DNA of 64,000 bases from Archegozetes longisetosus (GCA_018873245.2 JAEMBT020000006.1:7647855-7711854), one strand, 5' to 3'; positions 37,001-51,589 are shown, counted from the stretch's first letter. Translations and numbers: made by a program. Notes: a model not told the origin generated them from the letters alone.

Positions 37001-39448
37001 CACGAAAACGTTTCTAATTTCAGATTTCATTCAACCTATAATGGTCTTAAACTCTTAAACGTGACCTAACATCAAGTTTTGCTTTCGAACAAACAATAGC
37101 TCCGGATTGAAAAACTGCAATTATTTGGTTTATTTCAAAGCTTGTTTAATGATATTTCATTTTTGACTAATCTCTCATCGAAAATTAGTTTATATGAATC
37201 AAACTGGCAAATCAGTAAGAATTACGCGTTAGATTTATGAGCTATGATTTGAAAAGCGATTTCGTGATCGTTAGGACTTCTGTACAGTAATCAAAATTAA
37301 GGCCTAATTAAAATTAAGAAATCGTTAGAATAGTCTTATCAAAGTTGAGCTCCAATGAATAGTTTGTCGGTAGTTTGTCTTTCATCTAGTCTGACAATTG
37401 AATCGACGGTATTTGACACTTAATCTGGAGTCGTAATTGACAAACAATCTATAAATTACTTGTTCAAAGCAGTTAATATCAAGACCCGCTTCTTCGAGTT
37501 CGCACTGTAATCGTATTCGTTCCGCAACATTACTGGTTTTACTTAAAAGTGCGTTCAGAAGGGAAAGAGCGTTGCACTCAATGCCATTAGTAGTTGAATT
37601 GTTTCCTGAGTTGATGATTGCCACCAAAAATTTGAATCGAACTGATTCGCCAAATATGATTCTCATCGTTGACATGGCTTCGAGAACTTTGTTAACACCT
37701 TCTGGTTGGTTGCATACTTTGGTCAAAAGCTACATATTTTGATGATTTGAAAATGTAATTTTATGCGTGCGTCTCATCAATCATTTGAAATGTGTTATTA
37801 CCTGAAGAGCTATAAGTCGTGATTTGGTCAAATTGCTAACAATACAAGAAGCCAGAGTAGAGAGTCCAGCGTGATGAGATACAATCTTTAGGAGTGCTCT
37901 CTAAGAAAAGATGAGATGGTATAATTGAATGAAGGATTAATGATTGATGATTGGAAATTAGTTTTATTAGTATGAAAAATTAGAATCTTACTGAGTTTCT
38001 CTTTACGGCATAGTTGAGGCAAACGAGACTGTCGTATTCATCGTTCTGTAAATAATCAAAATCGCATCTTTAGTTCTCTACTTAATCAAATTGTTTGAGC
38101 GCTATTTAGCTTGCTTCTTCAACATTGAATTTGTTTGAAAATATTTTGCATTTTTACTCATAATTATATTATTTGTGCTGTATTTGCATTAAACAAAGTC
38201 TAAGATCTTGAAGATTAGAATGACAGGAGACATTAATTAATAAGAGAAATAAATAAGTGTTGAAATATAAACATAATAGTTTGAGATTAACATATTTGAA
38301 ATTTATTGTTAATTTATGAATTAGCATGTTCTATAATTTATATTGATATGTGACTCTTAACCTTTTCAAATTACAATCGTGTTCATAATTGGCTTATATA
38401 TAATTTACATAACAATCAAGAGAATATAAAACATCAGATGAGAAAGTCCTAAAGTGCAAAACTTTTCAGAGATTCGCAAAATCTATTTGAGCCATTCCTA
38501 AATCAGTTTAGATAAATAATTCTGTTAACCTTTGTGCAACTTACTTCAAAATAAACTTTAATTCAATTTTAAAACAGATAATTCTCACGAAATTATTTCA
38601 ATATTTATGTTATTTATTAATTATTGATTCGTTTTTTCTAAATTTTCTGTTCATATGAATTGAATAAGATTTGTAAAGTTCGAACACTATTAGAATACAT
38701 GAATGGTTTGCGATTAAAATATATGTTTTGGTTGATAGAGAAAATTAAAGTTGAGTTTGAGGTCAACATTTGTATAGCTTATTATGCACTCTTTTATTCA
38801 GATTGACTCAAATACCACTGCTTTACAATACTTTTGCATTGAATTTTCCTACTTTTATTAAATTCCGTGACTTTTTTATAGTTACCTATTAAAAAGCTAT
38901 TCAATGTATTGATTATTTTAAGGTCTAAAGTTCTTATTTTCAGTGAACAGTCTATCGATAGATCAATCAAAGAAAGCAATTAAAAGACTTACGAGAGCCC
39001 GCTTCAGTAGATGATGGTGATCTTTATTTCTGACAGATTTATTTTTCAAGTTTCCAATGGTATCTGGTGCAGAGATTCTATTAGTTCCTGGGGATTGTTG
39101 GCGATTCAGACACAAACGAAGGAGATTAAGTAAGCAATATATGCCATCATTATCGACAAACTCGTTAACAAACCTATAATTATTCACAGTTAATAACTCA
39201 GAGCCTCCTTAATATACCCTTAATTGCACCATCTTTTCTCAATTGACTTACGCATCAAACGCTAATTGCAGATCTTCAACAAGTTTCCTAAGAAGTTCTG
39301 ACAATTTCGGCAATTGTGAGTTATATCCTTGAAGGCTGCAACTCAACCGCTCATCTTCATCAAAGTTCTCTCCTTTTTCTTTTTCAATATGCAATTCAAT
39401 ATAGAATATATAATCGCTTGCGTTCAGAAACGGCTGTCGAGGACTCAT
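34099..39448 (-). CDS. mwh: GBD-FH3-coiled-coil protein resembling Multiple wing hairs
   Basis: Exons 39448-39252, 39173-38993, 38045-37992, 37900-37802, 37729-37460, 36463-36296, 35495-35451 and 35325-34099 join to about 746 residues. The first 270 residues match the GTPase-binding/FH3 region of DAAM- and FMNL-type formins: AFVNEFVDNDGIYCLLNLL, then LIALQLLTKVCNQPEGVNKV, then ERIRLQCELEEAGLD. A coiled coil covers about 270-370, followed by a Ser/Asn-rich, low-complexity tail ending in AARDIGAWL. No FH1 proline run or FH2 domain follows. This layout is that of Drosophila Mwh, a planar cell polarity effector that limits actin prehair formation. The assignment rests on layout and remembered formin similarity, not a direct alignment to Mwh. 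The first exon begins exactly after a TTACAG acceptor, so a 5' coding exon farther right may be missing. Confidence 0.72.
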
Positions 39449-42400
39449 CTGTAACACAAAAGATCTTATTTAATATTCTAGATTAATAGCGATGTCATCA
39501 GCTGAATCAAATCCTCTGAGTTGCTATTCTATTGAAGTCTTTGAAGAGTTAAGGAGATAAGAATTATATGACTAAAGATTAAATTTATGTTATGTAATTA
39601 ATAAACTTTATGAAGCTTTTTCGTACGCCAAAGATTTGATCATAAACCGAACCTTTGCTCAAATTGATAGTTCTGCTGACTTGTAATAATTGTAAGAAGT
39701 AAGTAACTTTATATATCTTATTGAGCATAATTTTGCCAAATACTTATTGGTGATCTATATGAAAACTTTGGCAGATCTAATTAGGCATACATTGAAGTGG
39801 AATGAAATCACTTCCGTGTTTTTTGTAATCGTGGAGAAAGTTTGGCAATTTTGAACTAATAAACAATTTTATAGCTAACTTCATATCAAACCGAAGCATC
39901 ATCTATTCCAAGTTGTGATATAGGGTGTATCGGATTGAGAATTTTGTGAGGGCGGGTCACGTATAACCTTAAGGTGTGGTAAAAATCTGGTTAACAAAAT
40001 GCATGTTAATCACGAAAGCAGCTTTAATGAGCTCATGAATCAGTTTATGGCATTGGATCGGATTTGTATGAATATATGAAGCGAATGTTGAATGGATTAA
40101 ATTCAACTTTAATTACGATTACCCATTTTGATTGCATATACAAACCGCTCTATTATTTACATTTAAATATTTATATGGATATCATTCATCCAGACATATT
40201 GTGAATATTGATCAGCATACGATTTATTCTTTTATCTTTCAAATATTATTCCAATCAAGACAACTGCACTAATTTCAGTATAATCAGACCTCAGCTATGC
40301 CAAATAGTTTTGTAACTACTCTCAGCTCTGAGCTTCTATCTCCAACTCTATGAAATTTTAGGCCTGACCCAATTTCATTTAGTTCTCTCAAACTTTACAC
40401 CTATTTCTGATACTTCTTAAAAATGATTGCTTGAATATTTTTCTCATAAAATTCATGATATTTATTGCGCAAATGATTTTGAAAAAGTGATTATCAGTAA
40501 AAATAGACTTTGCGTATGTCTGAATAAGAATTTGGAGATTTAATGTTACTCATAAAATGAATAAATTCGTATTTATAAGACATTAGGGCATCATTAACTG
40601 GATATGTTGAACCAGATTCCTAGATGCTTTTACAGCACTTAACAATGACTAGATTTTTAGTAACATATTTACAGTACATTGAAATGAAGCAATCAAATAG
40701 TATATTGAAATATTAAAAATAACTATTTCAAAAATGACAACTATAACACCTAAATCAATCATTTCTACCCTTTCATTCAAGCTTTACTTTACTTTAAAGA
40801 AAAAGTTGAAAGACTTCATTTTAACTAACTTTCAGTCTTCCATACATCATATCTTAACCAATTTTGAGTGACAGCGAGAACTTATCTAACTTTAATTCTA
40901 TCTAAACCACAGAATAGTTTTGATTTAATTCCAAATGATAACTGATTCAGCAATTTTAGGAGATTTGCAACAAGTCAAGCCTTCAGGATTCTATTGGCTC
41001 TAAGTGGTATCGAATAAATTATATATTTTTTAGTACACAATACATTAATATCGGGAGTTAATGAGAAATTGATTGAATCGAAATTGGAATGACTAGACTA
41101 GTAACTTATAAGACAAACCTGTGAAAAGATAAAACTAATTTATTGGAATGGATTGCTAATGGGCTTTTCTTCACTAAGTATCAATTAATGTGTGAACTTA
41201 ACTTTACATTAATTTTGCTCTTATAATGGTCTACTCTTTGGACATGAGTTATTTATAGAATAAATTATAGAAACTGAATTTTTTATTATCTAATTACACT
41301 ATTTCATAATTGACTCTATTTGATGATTGATTATTTTTAGAAACGTTTTCAGCTATTATACGAGTAAATGATAACATTTGAAATGCTTTGGAACTATAAT
41401 AAAAGATTATTTCGATATTGAAGCAATTTTCTAGTATAACTCAAGTTAATTATCATATTTGTGAACCTATCAACCATTATTTATAAATACTTCGTCAAAG
41501 TTTGGTTCCTTCTAACCATTTGTATTTAACATAAATTCTAATGAAAACTATTACAAATTGGCTATAATTGATATATTCCCAATATTTATGTAAATCCTTA
41601 TCAAATGGATTACTTTTTGTGTGTTTGAGTGACTGGACTGATGTTTATGAAATACTTATGTAGTTGAAAACTGAATTGGTAGAGAATTAAGGGTTTGACT
41701 TATTCTAAAATTGTAAGAGAATTGTGACCACAAGTGCTTTATTGTTAAGGTTGATTTTGGCAACTTTATGGTCTTCTTCCGGCATAACATGACAACTGCA
41801 TCTATTAGTGCAAACAAGTGGAAAAATTTAGTTTATTTCAAATTTTTGCGTAGCCTTAGTTTTGACTCTTTTCTATTGTATTCAACATAAAGCTTTTTAT
41901 TAAAAGTTATCACAAATGAAGTGAATAAAAACATTTTATAAAAGAAATCAATTGAAAACTAATGTGTTCTATTAAAGAAAGAATAAAAGCCTATAAGAAA
42001 AGGCATAAAAAATGATTAAATAAGATTGAGTGGTAGAGAAGAAAGTTTAAACGAAATGTTTTGTTTAGTGAATCATAGTTAATTTATGAATACTAAACAT
42101 TGACAATTTGATGAAAATAATTATTAATTTTTCAATATACCAATTGTTCATCTAAACTATATCTAGGAGCCACTAAACTTTGCGAGACTTTTAATACATC
42201 ATAAAAACATACTATTGAAAGGTCACCGCCACTCCTATTGTTGTTCTACTTGAACTCATTGTCCACAAAGGAATACTTTACTCAATATGATTACTGAATT
42301 TTAACAAATATGTAATTCATGCGAGGGAGTGTACTCTATGGGCAAGAACTCCTTATTTTGTTTGCCATTTAATTATATATACTATCTATATAATGATAAT

Positions 42401-45400
42401 ACTAAACTTCTCTTACTATTACCAATATATTTATATTTATGTCTAACTATCCAAATTTACATTTTCTTTTACCAACACATTCTATTATTTCACTTATTAT
42501 TTAATAATCACTCATGTTCAGTCTCCTTATCCCCTTTTTATAATAGCCCCAAAAATTAACTTTTCTTAATCTGATCTTCAATTATATTTTACTTAAGCTT
42601 ATTTTCAGACTGAAAATCATTTTTATGATATATTATAACCAGATGATTGTTCCGGATCGTAGGCGTCAATATGCTTTACAAGAATGCACAATATTTTCCG
42701 AAAAATCTGAAATTGTCAAATTGAAGGTGCGATTGGGCGCTATATATGCATATTATGCTTCACTGAATGTGCTTTTGCCCTCTCTATCAGCAAAAGCTTT
42801 TGCCCTTTTATGTCATTTACAAATCTATCGGAATCGCCTCCAGCTTTCTTTTCAAGTTCCGTACTTTCGATTTTTGATAAAATTATAATATTTCACAACA
42901 CTTTCATAGATTAATGCTCGCAATTTAGCAAAAATAAATCACCTGAGATCATATTTACGGAGCAAGATTAGTTTGAAAGAACGAGATTTTAGTCTTGTAG
43001 AGAGAAACTTCATCTCTAAATTAATGACTCTAGTTAATAACTAATTTAGAATTCAACAATTTTCAGACTTCAAATTTCTTATAATCGTTGCAAATTGTTT
43101 ACGAACATGCACCTAAACAGTAATGTTTCTCAATTATTTATTCATTCAAATTTAATGAATGTTATAAAAATACAGAATAAGTATTTTAATAGATTGTACC
43201 GCTTGTACTAAAAAAATAAGTTGTTTTCAATGAAATCTGAATGAAAATAATGAACTAAAATCAAACTTACTGTAGTTACAGACAAAATAATGATGATGAT
43301 AATGGCAATAGTATCTATTATTTGAATAGTTGAAAGGTGAAACAGTAAAGAAGAACTATATGATTGGAGAAGTTTGTGTACATACTAATAATTTAAGAGC
43401 ATAGTAACTTGATCGTAGTTGTTATTACAAATGAGACATTAGTTGGAAGTTTTTGTTTTTATGCGTAAACGCAGCAAATTAGTTGCAGTAAGTTCCCAGA
43501 CAAAGTGATCTGCGGTAAAAATGCAAATTAGTTCCTATGTAATGAGAAGTGACCAGATTGACACAGAAATAGAACATAATTTGTACCTTGAATATAATAA
43601 TAGCGATAATACATTTTTTCGTAAACTATCAAAATTCTAGTAATTTATGCTCTATTAAAATAGAAACCTTATAATTACGAAATGGTATCAAACCTTTAAT
43701 AACCTAAAAATTACTTAACTAACTATTACATCTTCAATTGAATCAATCGTTGTACAATTGAAAACATAATAATTACTGTGGTCGACAATAGATTGATAAG
43801 TTGTGAACTAAAATTGCTTTTCAAATCACTTATTAACAGACTAAGTATAGGCACGAAGAGCGAGTACTTTCCAGACTAATCGTGTTAATCGCATAACTAT
43901 TTAATTAATAAAAGATACACGAATATGCTCAAATATAGTGCTATCATATTTATCTTTTGCCTTCGTAAACCAAGACTTCAGTTTTTCATAAGAAATGTAT
44001 TGAAGACTGATTTTTGTTATTCTGTTGAGAAAACTTAATTTTCAGACCATCTAATTTGCTTTGAAGATTATATTCTCAATTGAAAAACTTCAATTCAAAC
44101 GATTGATGCAGCACGCTGAATAAGAAATAACACTAAATTTATGATGATTTCATCATTTTTGTAGGTTTCCCTAAAATATTTCTCGTCATAAAATCTATAT
44201 TTTGTAAAAAACAATCAAAATATGGAGCGACAATCTATGAATAGAAGTGAACTTACTCATCATGAAGATGAAAGAGTATTCGGAAACGAAATTCCTAATT
44301 AACATTTAAAACAATAGGATTGATTCGATTCGATTACATATTCAAATGTAATCAGTTATTGAAATGGTTAAGTAGAACATTAACTGAAACATGAAAGAAA
44401 AGTTTAGTGCGATAAGAGTAGTTTATAAGTGGTTATTGGTTCTTAACATATATGTGAATGAGCCCACAAGTCGATTAGCAACGGAAATAGTATTGATACT
44501 ATGGAGTTTGACTTATATTAGCTATAATCAAAACATGAGCTAATAGTTTATTTTGAGGACACACACTATTATTAAGTTGTATAATTTGTTCTCGCTTAGA
44601 AAATCACTATTGAAATACTTGTATTGTAAGTGCCACAACTTTTCAAATTCAATACTACGATACATCATCTTCTGTTAAACGTTTTTTCATTGACATACAA
44701 TTATAAATCATTTCTACAAATATGTGAGTAATCCACCAGTTTTGATCTTTAGTTAATTGTCAGCATAGATTTTTAAACACTTTATACTCTATTGATAAGC
44801 CTAATAAAAAAACGATCATTTATTTATGTTATTATGAAAAAAAGACTCCATTGAGAAACACTCTGCTTGCAAATCAACTTTTTACAAATCACACTTAACA
44901 AAGTTAGATGTAATCTTTATTTAAAGGCTTTATGTAGAACTTAATCTTTTTCTAAGTATTATGTATTAGAAACTTATTTTTGGTTTAACACAGAATCTAC
45001 TCTGAAAAATAAAAGTTAAAATACTATAAAAGGAGGATATTTAGAGCTAGGATCAAATAAATAAGCTTTTAAAAAACTTGTAGATTTTTTTCTAAAAAAC
45101 ATATTTTCAAAACAAGAATAGCTTTGAAATGTAATGATGTGGGAACAAAAACAACTCAATTTATTAAATTCGACTCTATCATAATATCGCGTTTGAGCTT
45201 CAAACAACTTATTTTCTTATGCACTGCTATATTCTTCTCATTAATTGGTCTCAAAACAATTTAGTCTAATGTTATAGATTACATAACGTATATAAAAGTA
45301 TATAATTGTAATAAAATTTGGAAATACATGCCCTAAAAAGCAAGTACTGGAAATAAATTTTGACAAGAATACATGAATATAATATTTAGTGTAATACATG

Positions 45401-48400
45401 TTGACTAGGCATTGATTTTGATGCTAATTATCGTATTACATAAACGTTCTGTCTATTGTTAAGTATAGTGACCCTCTTCATGCATGATAACAATGCATTC
45501 CACAAACCAATTAGTACGAACTATTTACAAATTAGTCCCCTAATCTCATACACACTTGTTTACAGTAGTTTTACTTTATACCTACTACTCTAAAACCTAA
45601 ACCAGAGAATTCATTTGTGGCAAACACAAAATATTCATCTCGAAAAGAAGAGAATTCACCGAGTTTTGTACCTATTATTATAGTAACACCTAATTTTGAT
45701 TACAATATAATTATGTTTCCCATGATTTTCATAAAAATCTACTTCAATCATAAGGATGTAGAGCATTATTTTCCTACTAAGCCTTAAGTGCTTTTCAAAT
45801 ACCATTGTTTATTTTCAGTAATTCAGTTTGCGTTTAGAAAAATCTCAATTCTCAACTACTTATTTTTGACATAACAAACATCGCTGTAGCAATTCAAACA
45901 TAAGTTGAAAACTATCTTCTTGAACAATTTTACATAAATGTAAGTGTCAAATAAAAAACACTTTGAGGCTTTTGTTCGAAAAAACAGTTTCAAATAAGAA
46001 TTTCCTCTGAAAAGCATTTATAACAAGTCCGTTTGTACTATTATTCAATAACATCAACTATAATAAATGAGCAATGCAGGTACTTTTACAACTTTACAAT
46101 TCTTAAACTAATTCGTCAGTCGAAAAAGCTATTTATTAAATAATTACCTTTTATAAAGTAACTGTAGATGCCATAGATGCCGATCACTGTCGATTGATTT
46201 AAAGTTGACGAGATGTTAGAAATGATTGTTATTTAAGTGAAAATACTGTAAAAACACTGTAAGAATTAAACTATTGAATACTTTGGGATGACTCGCACGC
46301 TTGGCGATCGTCGCGTTTTTTACAACAGTTACAAATAAAAATTGTAGAAATACTAAAAGTAAACTCCAATAAGTTATTGTTTAGCTAGCATCAAACTGGA
46401 AACTCGTTCTGAAAGTCTTGACTTGATTTAGAACCTGAAGCATTTTAGTTGTTATAGTTGGCTTGACTTAAGAGTTAGAGTGTGCGAAGTGAACCGTTCA
46501 GAGGAGATCTATAAGAGCTTGTTGTATGCTATACATATTGCAATAACTTTCAAGGTGTATTATTGTCATTTTTTGCATAAGATAAACTTGTCAGGCAATT
46601 ATGACCCAATATTTGGTCTCCCATCACTAGTTTTGATACCAAAATTACCCATCATTCCAACCAATAGAGAAGTGCTAATCTTGACTCAGACAAAAGATAC
46701 CGAGTTTTCTCAATCGCCGATCAAATTTTAAAATACCTCTGTTTAAATTACTGATAATTATTTATTCTCAAAGCTTTTAATTAATGATTTTAACCTAAAC
46801 TATTTTAGAGTTTGGTCCTAATCTTTAAATCAAAGATTGATTGAAAATAATTATTTTACGGTAGAATTGATTATTTACATAATGATTTGGAAGTGCCTGA
46901 GGCGTTTTGTCTTTTGAAATTTACACCAACTTAAACGGTATCTTATGAAAAACTTTTTTGCTTCATTTGTTACAAATTTGTTCATTCAAATTTAGGATAA
47001 CATCATTTACCAACAAAGGATATTTTCTGTATTTAATAACACAAAGCAGCTCTTATAAAACATTTACAATGATAAAAGTTTCCAAATATAATCCGTGTAA
47101 GATATGGTCTCAAAATTTCAATCTTTCTCCAATTGAACGTCAAACTATTTGATTTGACGTGCTATTCGTTTCCTATGTAATTACTTGCGATCGTTCACAG
47201 TAAATCCAGGTGGTCGTACATTTTCTCTTTCGGTAAAGTCTATGCAAATTTAGTGGTAAATTCCAGTCTATTTTAGGTGTAGTTTCATCGTATAGATTAG
47301 ATATTGAGAAATTAACATAAGCTTTTCGAGTTTCTCAATGTTAATTTGCTTAATCTGCCAAAAATAGCTATGATATTGAGAAGTGCACACTTCAAATCCT
47401 TTTTAGTAGATAAAATATACATAAATTATCCTATCTTAAGTTTCATTCTTAGCAAGCTATTCATTAACTATCGAACCACTTCTGATAGCATCGATATACT
47501 AAAACTATTGCATAATACAGGTTTAGACCGTACTGCGTATCACTTTACGACTTCAGTTATATTGAATTTTTATTTCTTAACTGGAATGGAATTTCTTAGA
47601 AAGTTTTATCCTATCCAATTGTCCAATAATGATCGGATTTGACCTAACTTCGATAGGCATTGAGCCAATAATTAATTGCATGCAATACAATACAATACAG
47701 GCAAATCATTCAAATTCAATAAAACTTTAGTCATCTATTGTTCAAACAAAATAACAATCGAACAAATATGAGATTATTGACAAAAGAACTTAAACGATGT
47801 TTAGAAGAGAACCGATAAACTTAAAAAAAAGTTAATCGTATTTTTTACTTAAAACTAAATTATAAACTGAAAGTTGCGCAACAACTATATTTTTGAATTA
47901 CTACAAAATTAGTCTATTGAGACAAAGCATAAATTTGAAGAAGTCGGCCTTTTAGCCGTCAGAGTTAAGGTTGAGGTCGTCGAATAGACTGAAAAACTCA
48001 ACACTTGCGCACCGCTCATCGTAAACATGTATTTTAATTCTGATTTTATCTTTAGTTTATTTAAGCTAACTTTTGTTAGTTATCAGTAATAATTTATAAG
48101 TTAGTGCACTGAAGAAATCTGAATGTAGATAATTATTAATAAGTAAAATACAAGTGTAACCTTAAGTTCAAATCGCATAATTGAAGTGCCATTTGTAAGC
48201 CTTAACTGATGTTGGAAAATTTCTAAACACTTACTCCAGAAAGTTCCCGGATCTGTTTCTAAAATGTACCTTTAGTATGTTTCTAGAAATTTTGTCGAGA
48301 AACTTTTCAGAAATCTTATTTATAGAACACAAGCCTACACTAACACTAAGCCATGTTCACTATAGAAATTATTATGACTTTAGGCAAATATTGTGCTAGC

Positions 48401-48687
48401 AATAATATGTGCTAAATATAAATTCAGCACTGCTTTAATAGTACGATCAAAATTATTTTCCTTTCCATTCAAATAGCTGTAATTTTAAAGTGTCCTAAAA
48501 TATAAAATCCTATTCCAGTTGCGTCACAACGCAGCACTTTAATAGTACTAACACTCAACTACTTGTCTTATTATTATTTTTTTTTGACAAATTTAATCAA
48601 TATTAATAAAATTAAACTGTGGATTATATTTTTTTCAAATAATTATATTATATTGACTCTAATAATTTGTAAGCATGCTCACAAGTG
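39449..48687. other. Gene-poor AT-rich interval
   Basis: About 9.2 kb with no coding exon I could support on either strand. Upstream exons and the promoter of the mwh-like gene probably lie somewhere inside. Isolated good splice donors on the reverse strand occur near 43266 (ACA|GTAAGT) and 44253 (TGA|GTAAGT, after a short ATG-opened frame), but neither could be tied in phase to the mwh-like gene. Reading frames over 60 codons here have no domains and look like chance. Confidence 0.5.
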
Positions 48688-48707
48688 GCCTCCGTGGCGC
48701 AATCGGC

Positions 48708-48744
<37 letters not shown>

Positions 48745-48761
48745 GAGCCCACCCGGGGGCG
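48688..48761 (+). tRNA. tRNA-Asn (anticodon GTT)
   Basis: This 74-base intronless cloverleaf is complete. The acceptor stem GCCTCCG pairs with CGGGGGC, with one T-G wobble. The D arm is GCGC...GCGC, and the anticodon stem TTCGG/CCGAA encloses the loop CTGTTAA, giving anticodon GTT. The T arm GGTGG-TTCGAGC-CCACC follows, then discriminator G. The internal A and B boxes (TGGCGCAATCGG and GGTTCGAGCCC) are intact. CCA is not encoded, as usual in eukaryotes, and a short T run follows downstream. It reads AAC/AAT codons in cytosolic translation. Confidence 0.97.
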
Positions 48762-50523
48762 ACTTTATTTTTACACACTTGATGCTTGATTTTGCATTTT
48801 TTCTCAATCTTACTTAGGAATAATAAGTAAAAACTAAAATTGATTCTTAATTTTAATCTGACACTGTTAATTGACTAAAGAATTTAATTTTTTATATTTT
48901 TAGTTCAATCGAGTTTGCATTGTTGACCTATAACCTTAATATACAACCCATAATAAGCATGACGAAAAGCCTTTAAATGACTAAAAATGTACAAAACGAC
49001 TGAATAGTTGGAATAATTATAATTTCTTATAATTATAGCTTATCTTTTAACATGACGTATCGAAAAAAGAAAAAATTGACAAATTATAGTAGCAAATGAC
49101 ATGCGATTGGATTCATATCTTAACTTTATAACACCATTGAAATTCATGAAAATTTAAAGCCTTATGCAAATTTTAGTCCTTAGTTCCATATTCAAACCTA
49201 TTTTTCAGACAATTGCATTAAAACTGAAACAATCAATTTTTTCCATCAGAAGACGTTTTTTCCAAATCGCTTTAAAGACTTCCTTATATTGTGCTCAATG
49301 ATTAGAAAATGTTGCATATTGTGCAACTTTTTATATATAATTCTTCCTCAATATTGTAAAAATTAAAAACCAGTTGAAGGATTTTGACAAATTTAAACTA
49401 ACTTCTGTTAAATTTTTATTGTTCTACTACACAACAATTTGAAGACATATTGCAATAGTTTCTATTTCAAATCAGAGCTTTCGAGTGATAGCACAACTTA
49501 TAAACTTAAGGCAACATTTGCGGAATTGATCAGTTGAATAAAACTAAACTAAATTGATTGCTTTTATAAGAAATTTTCAATACCCTAGAGATAGTTACCA
49601 TCTAATATCTCAACAAGCCCATCAACTTTTTATTAACTAGTTTTCAAGTAATTAATTAATGATTAATTAGCCCTGCCATGTCTCCTCTTTTCGGAAGAAC
49701 AGTCTTTGATTTGAAGGTCCTGTCCTCTCTCTAATTAGATCAATAGGGGAAAAGTAATCTTTTTTCAAACAAACAACAAAAATGTTATTTCTCCTGAATT
49801 TTTAATTTCGAAAACTATTTCTGACTAAATTTAAAGTTGGTGGAAACTTTTACAAAGAAACCCTAAAAACTGCAGTATTAGGCATTATTTTTACAATGAT
49901 TATAACAATAGTTAAGCTTGAAGCAGAAATTTGTGCTAAAATCAATTACAATACGATGTGGAGTATTATGACTTAGTTAAAAATAAACCTTTATCGGGAG
50001 CTGTCAAATCAGATAAAAAATATAAATTGAGGCATAATAATTAGAACAATTATCATCATTGTATTGCAAGCTAATTTCAATTGAATAAACTAACGATTAA
50101 AAATTTTTGAAATTTTGACGCAAGGTCCCTCCTTTGATCATTTTATCCTTTTTCAGATCTAAAAAGTGGCAGCGCTATAATTAATTAAAGTCAAGTTTTA
50201 ACTTCAAACTTTTCTTATAGATTCACTTTGACTTTAAAACTAGTGATTCATTCTGAGTTTCGAAAAATTTCAAATCAAGACATCTTAATTTGAAGAGTAA
50301 AGTCTTCTGAACAAATATGCGAACAGACACAAAATTACAAATTGAGTTAAATTAGAAAAAAGTTTGTTTTGAAAAGAGTGCACTTTTGTGAAAAAGTTAG
50401 AAATGCGATTGGATATTATATGTTACGTCTCTATAGTTACGGACTTTTAACACATTTTTAATAGACATCTGCATTTTATTAAATACAATCAAAACTAATT
50501 TTATTTGTTTTAATAACTTAACA
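48762..50523. other. Non-coding interval between tRNA-Asn and TRMO
   Basis: An AT-rich stretch of 1.8 kb without coding exons. Its right end should hold the TRMO promoter. No other RNA gene or repeat was recognised. Confidence 0.5.
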
Positions 50524-51589
50524 ATGAGTTGTTGCGAACCAACAAAAATAGATGAATGCATGAAACCAATTGGTTTAATGAGATCTATATTCAACAAGAA
50601 GAACGGAACTCCTCGTCAGTCATCGATATGTCCACAAAGTAAAGGAGTGATCGAAATGAATAAATCCATATTTAATAATCCGATGCATTCCTTGGAGGGA
50701 ATAGAACAATACAGTCATATCTGGTATCTTTCTATTGAATTAACTCATAATTAGATGATTGGATAATAACTAAAACTAATTCGTTGTTAATCAAACTAAT
50801 ATGTTATTAACTAACACTAATTTAATATTGATTAATGTCTAGGGTATTATACTATTTTCACCGGAATACTAATAAGAAATGTCATAGTAAAGTTCATCCC
50901 CCACGACTCAATGGTCAGTCCTGTGGAGTCTTTGCATCGCGATCACCGCATAGACCAAACCCAATTGGTCTGACTCTCGCAAAACTGGAATCTGTCAAAG
51001 GTACTAATCATTGGAAAAGTGTTTTATGAAATTAATAACATTTGAATATATTGAACCAATAGACGGATCACTTTTTGTTTCTGGTATTGATATATTAGAC
51101 GGAACTCCTATTGTAGACATAAAACCATATATTCAACAATACGATACTCCCAATCAATCAATTGGTGACGACGCTGACGATATGGTTGAAAGTGATAACT
51201 CTGTTAATCAAAGTGAAAAGATTGAAGAATCAATTGAGTCAGAAAATAATCAAAGCTCTGGTCCACCGATTGGTTGGATTGAAGGAAGTGTTGTCTCTGA
51301 TGTGAGTGTCGATTTCACGCCTAAAAGTTTGACTCAACTGAAGAACTTCCATCGAATGGATAGTGAAAATAAGTGCGACTATTGTCTCAAATTTTTGACT
51401 GGTTTTGAGGAAGCGAAGAACGCAATAACCAATCTTTTGAGAGCAGATCCGCGTTCTGTTTATAGACGTACGAAATGTGTGGACAGATTATATTATTTTA
51501 CAATAGACTCGTTACACATTACCAGTTGGTTCGATATTGAAACGAATGTGGTAGAAGTGATTAAAATAAAACCATTTATAAGCCGTTAA
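50524..51589 (+). CDS. TRMO: tRNA (adenine(37)-N6)-methyltransferase TRMO
   Basis: Three exons (50524-50723, 50843-51000, 51063-51589) encode 294 residues. TrmO/TsaA-family enzymes use S-adenosylmethionine to methylate t6A37 of certain threonine tRNAs, fine-tuning decoding. The start is followed at once by the family opening PIGLMRSIFNKKNGTPRQ. NNPMHSLEGIEQYSHIWVL, KVHPPRLNG and FASRSPHRPNPIGLTLAKLE (about 98-117) form the beta-barrel active region, and SGIDILDGTPIVDIKPYI completes it. The C-terminal part keeps DPRSVYRR, DRLYYFTID and VIKIKPF, which animal TRMO has and many bacterial forms also carry. An acidic low-complexity linker (about 160-195) separates the two halves. Both introns are short (119 and 62 bases). 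The gene converges on p66. Confidence 0.93.

Noticed and set aside
42329..42888. Two frames of 76 and 87 codons in the gene-poor interval
   Set aside because: Low-complexity hydrophobic translations without homology or convincing splice signals.
43260..43400. Possible reverse-strand exon ending at a strong GTAAGT donor near 43266
   Set aside because: The donor is good, but the frame upstream has no ATG and translates to an Ile run from a trinucleotide repeat. It could not be joined in phase to the mwh-like gene.
44253..44306. Short ATG-opened reverse frame with a GTAAGTTC donor, considered as the first mwh-like exon
   Set aside because: It ends one base into a codon, while the exon at 39448 needs a phase-0 junction, so the frame would not continue.
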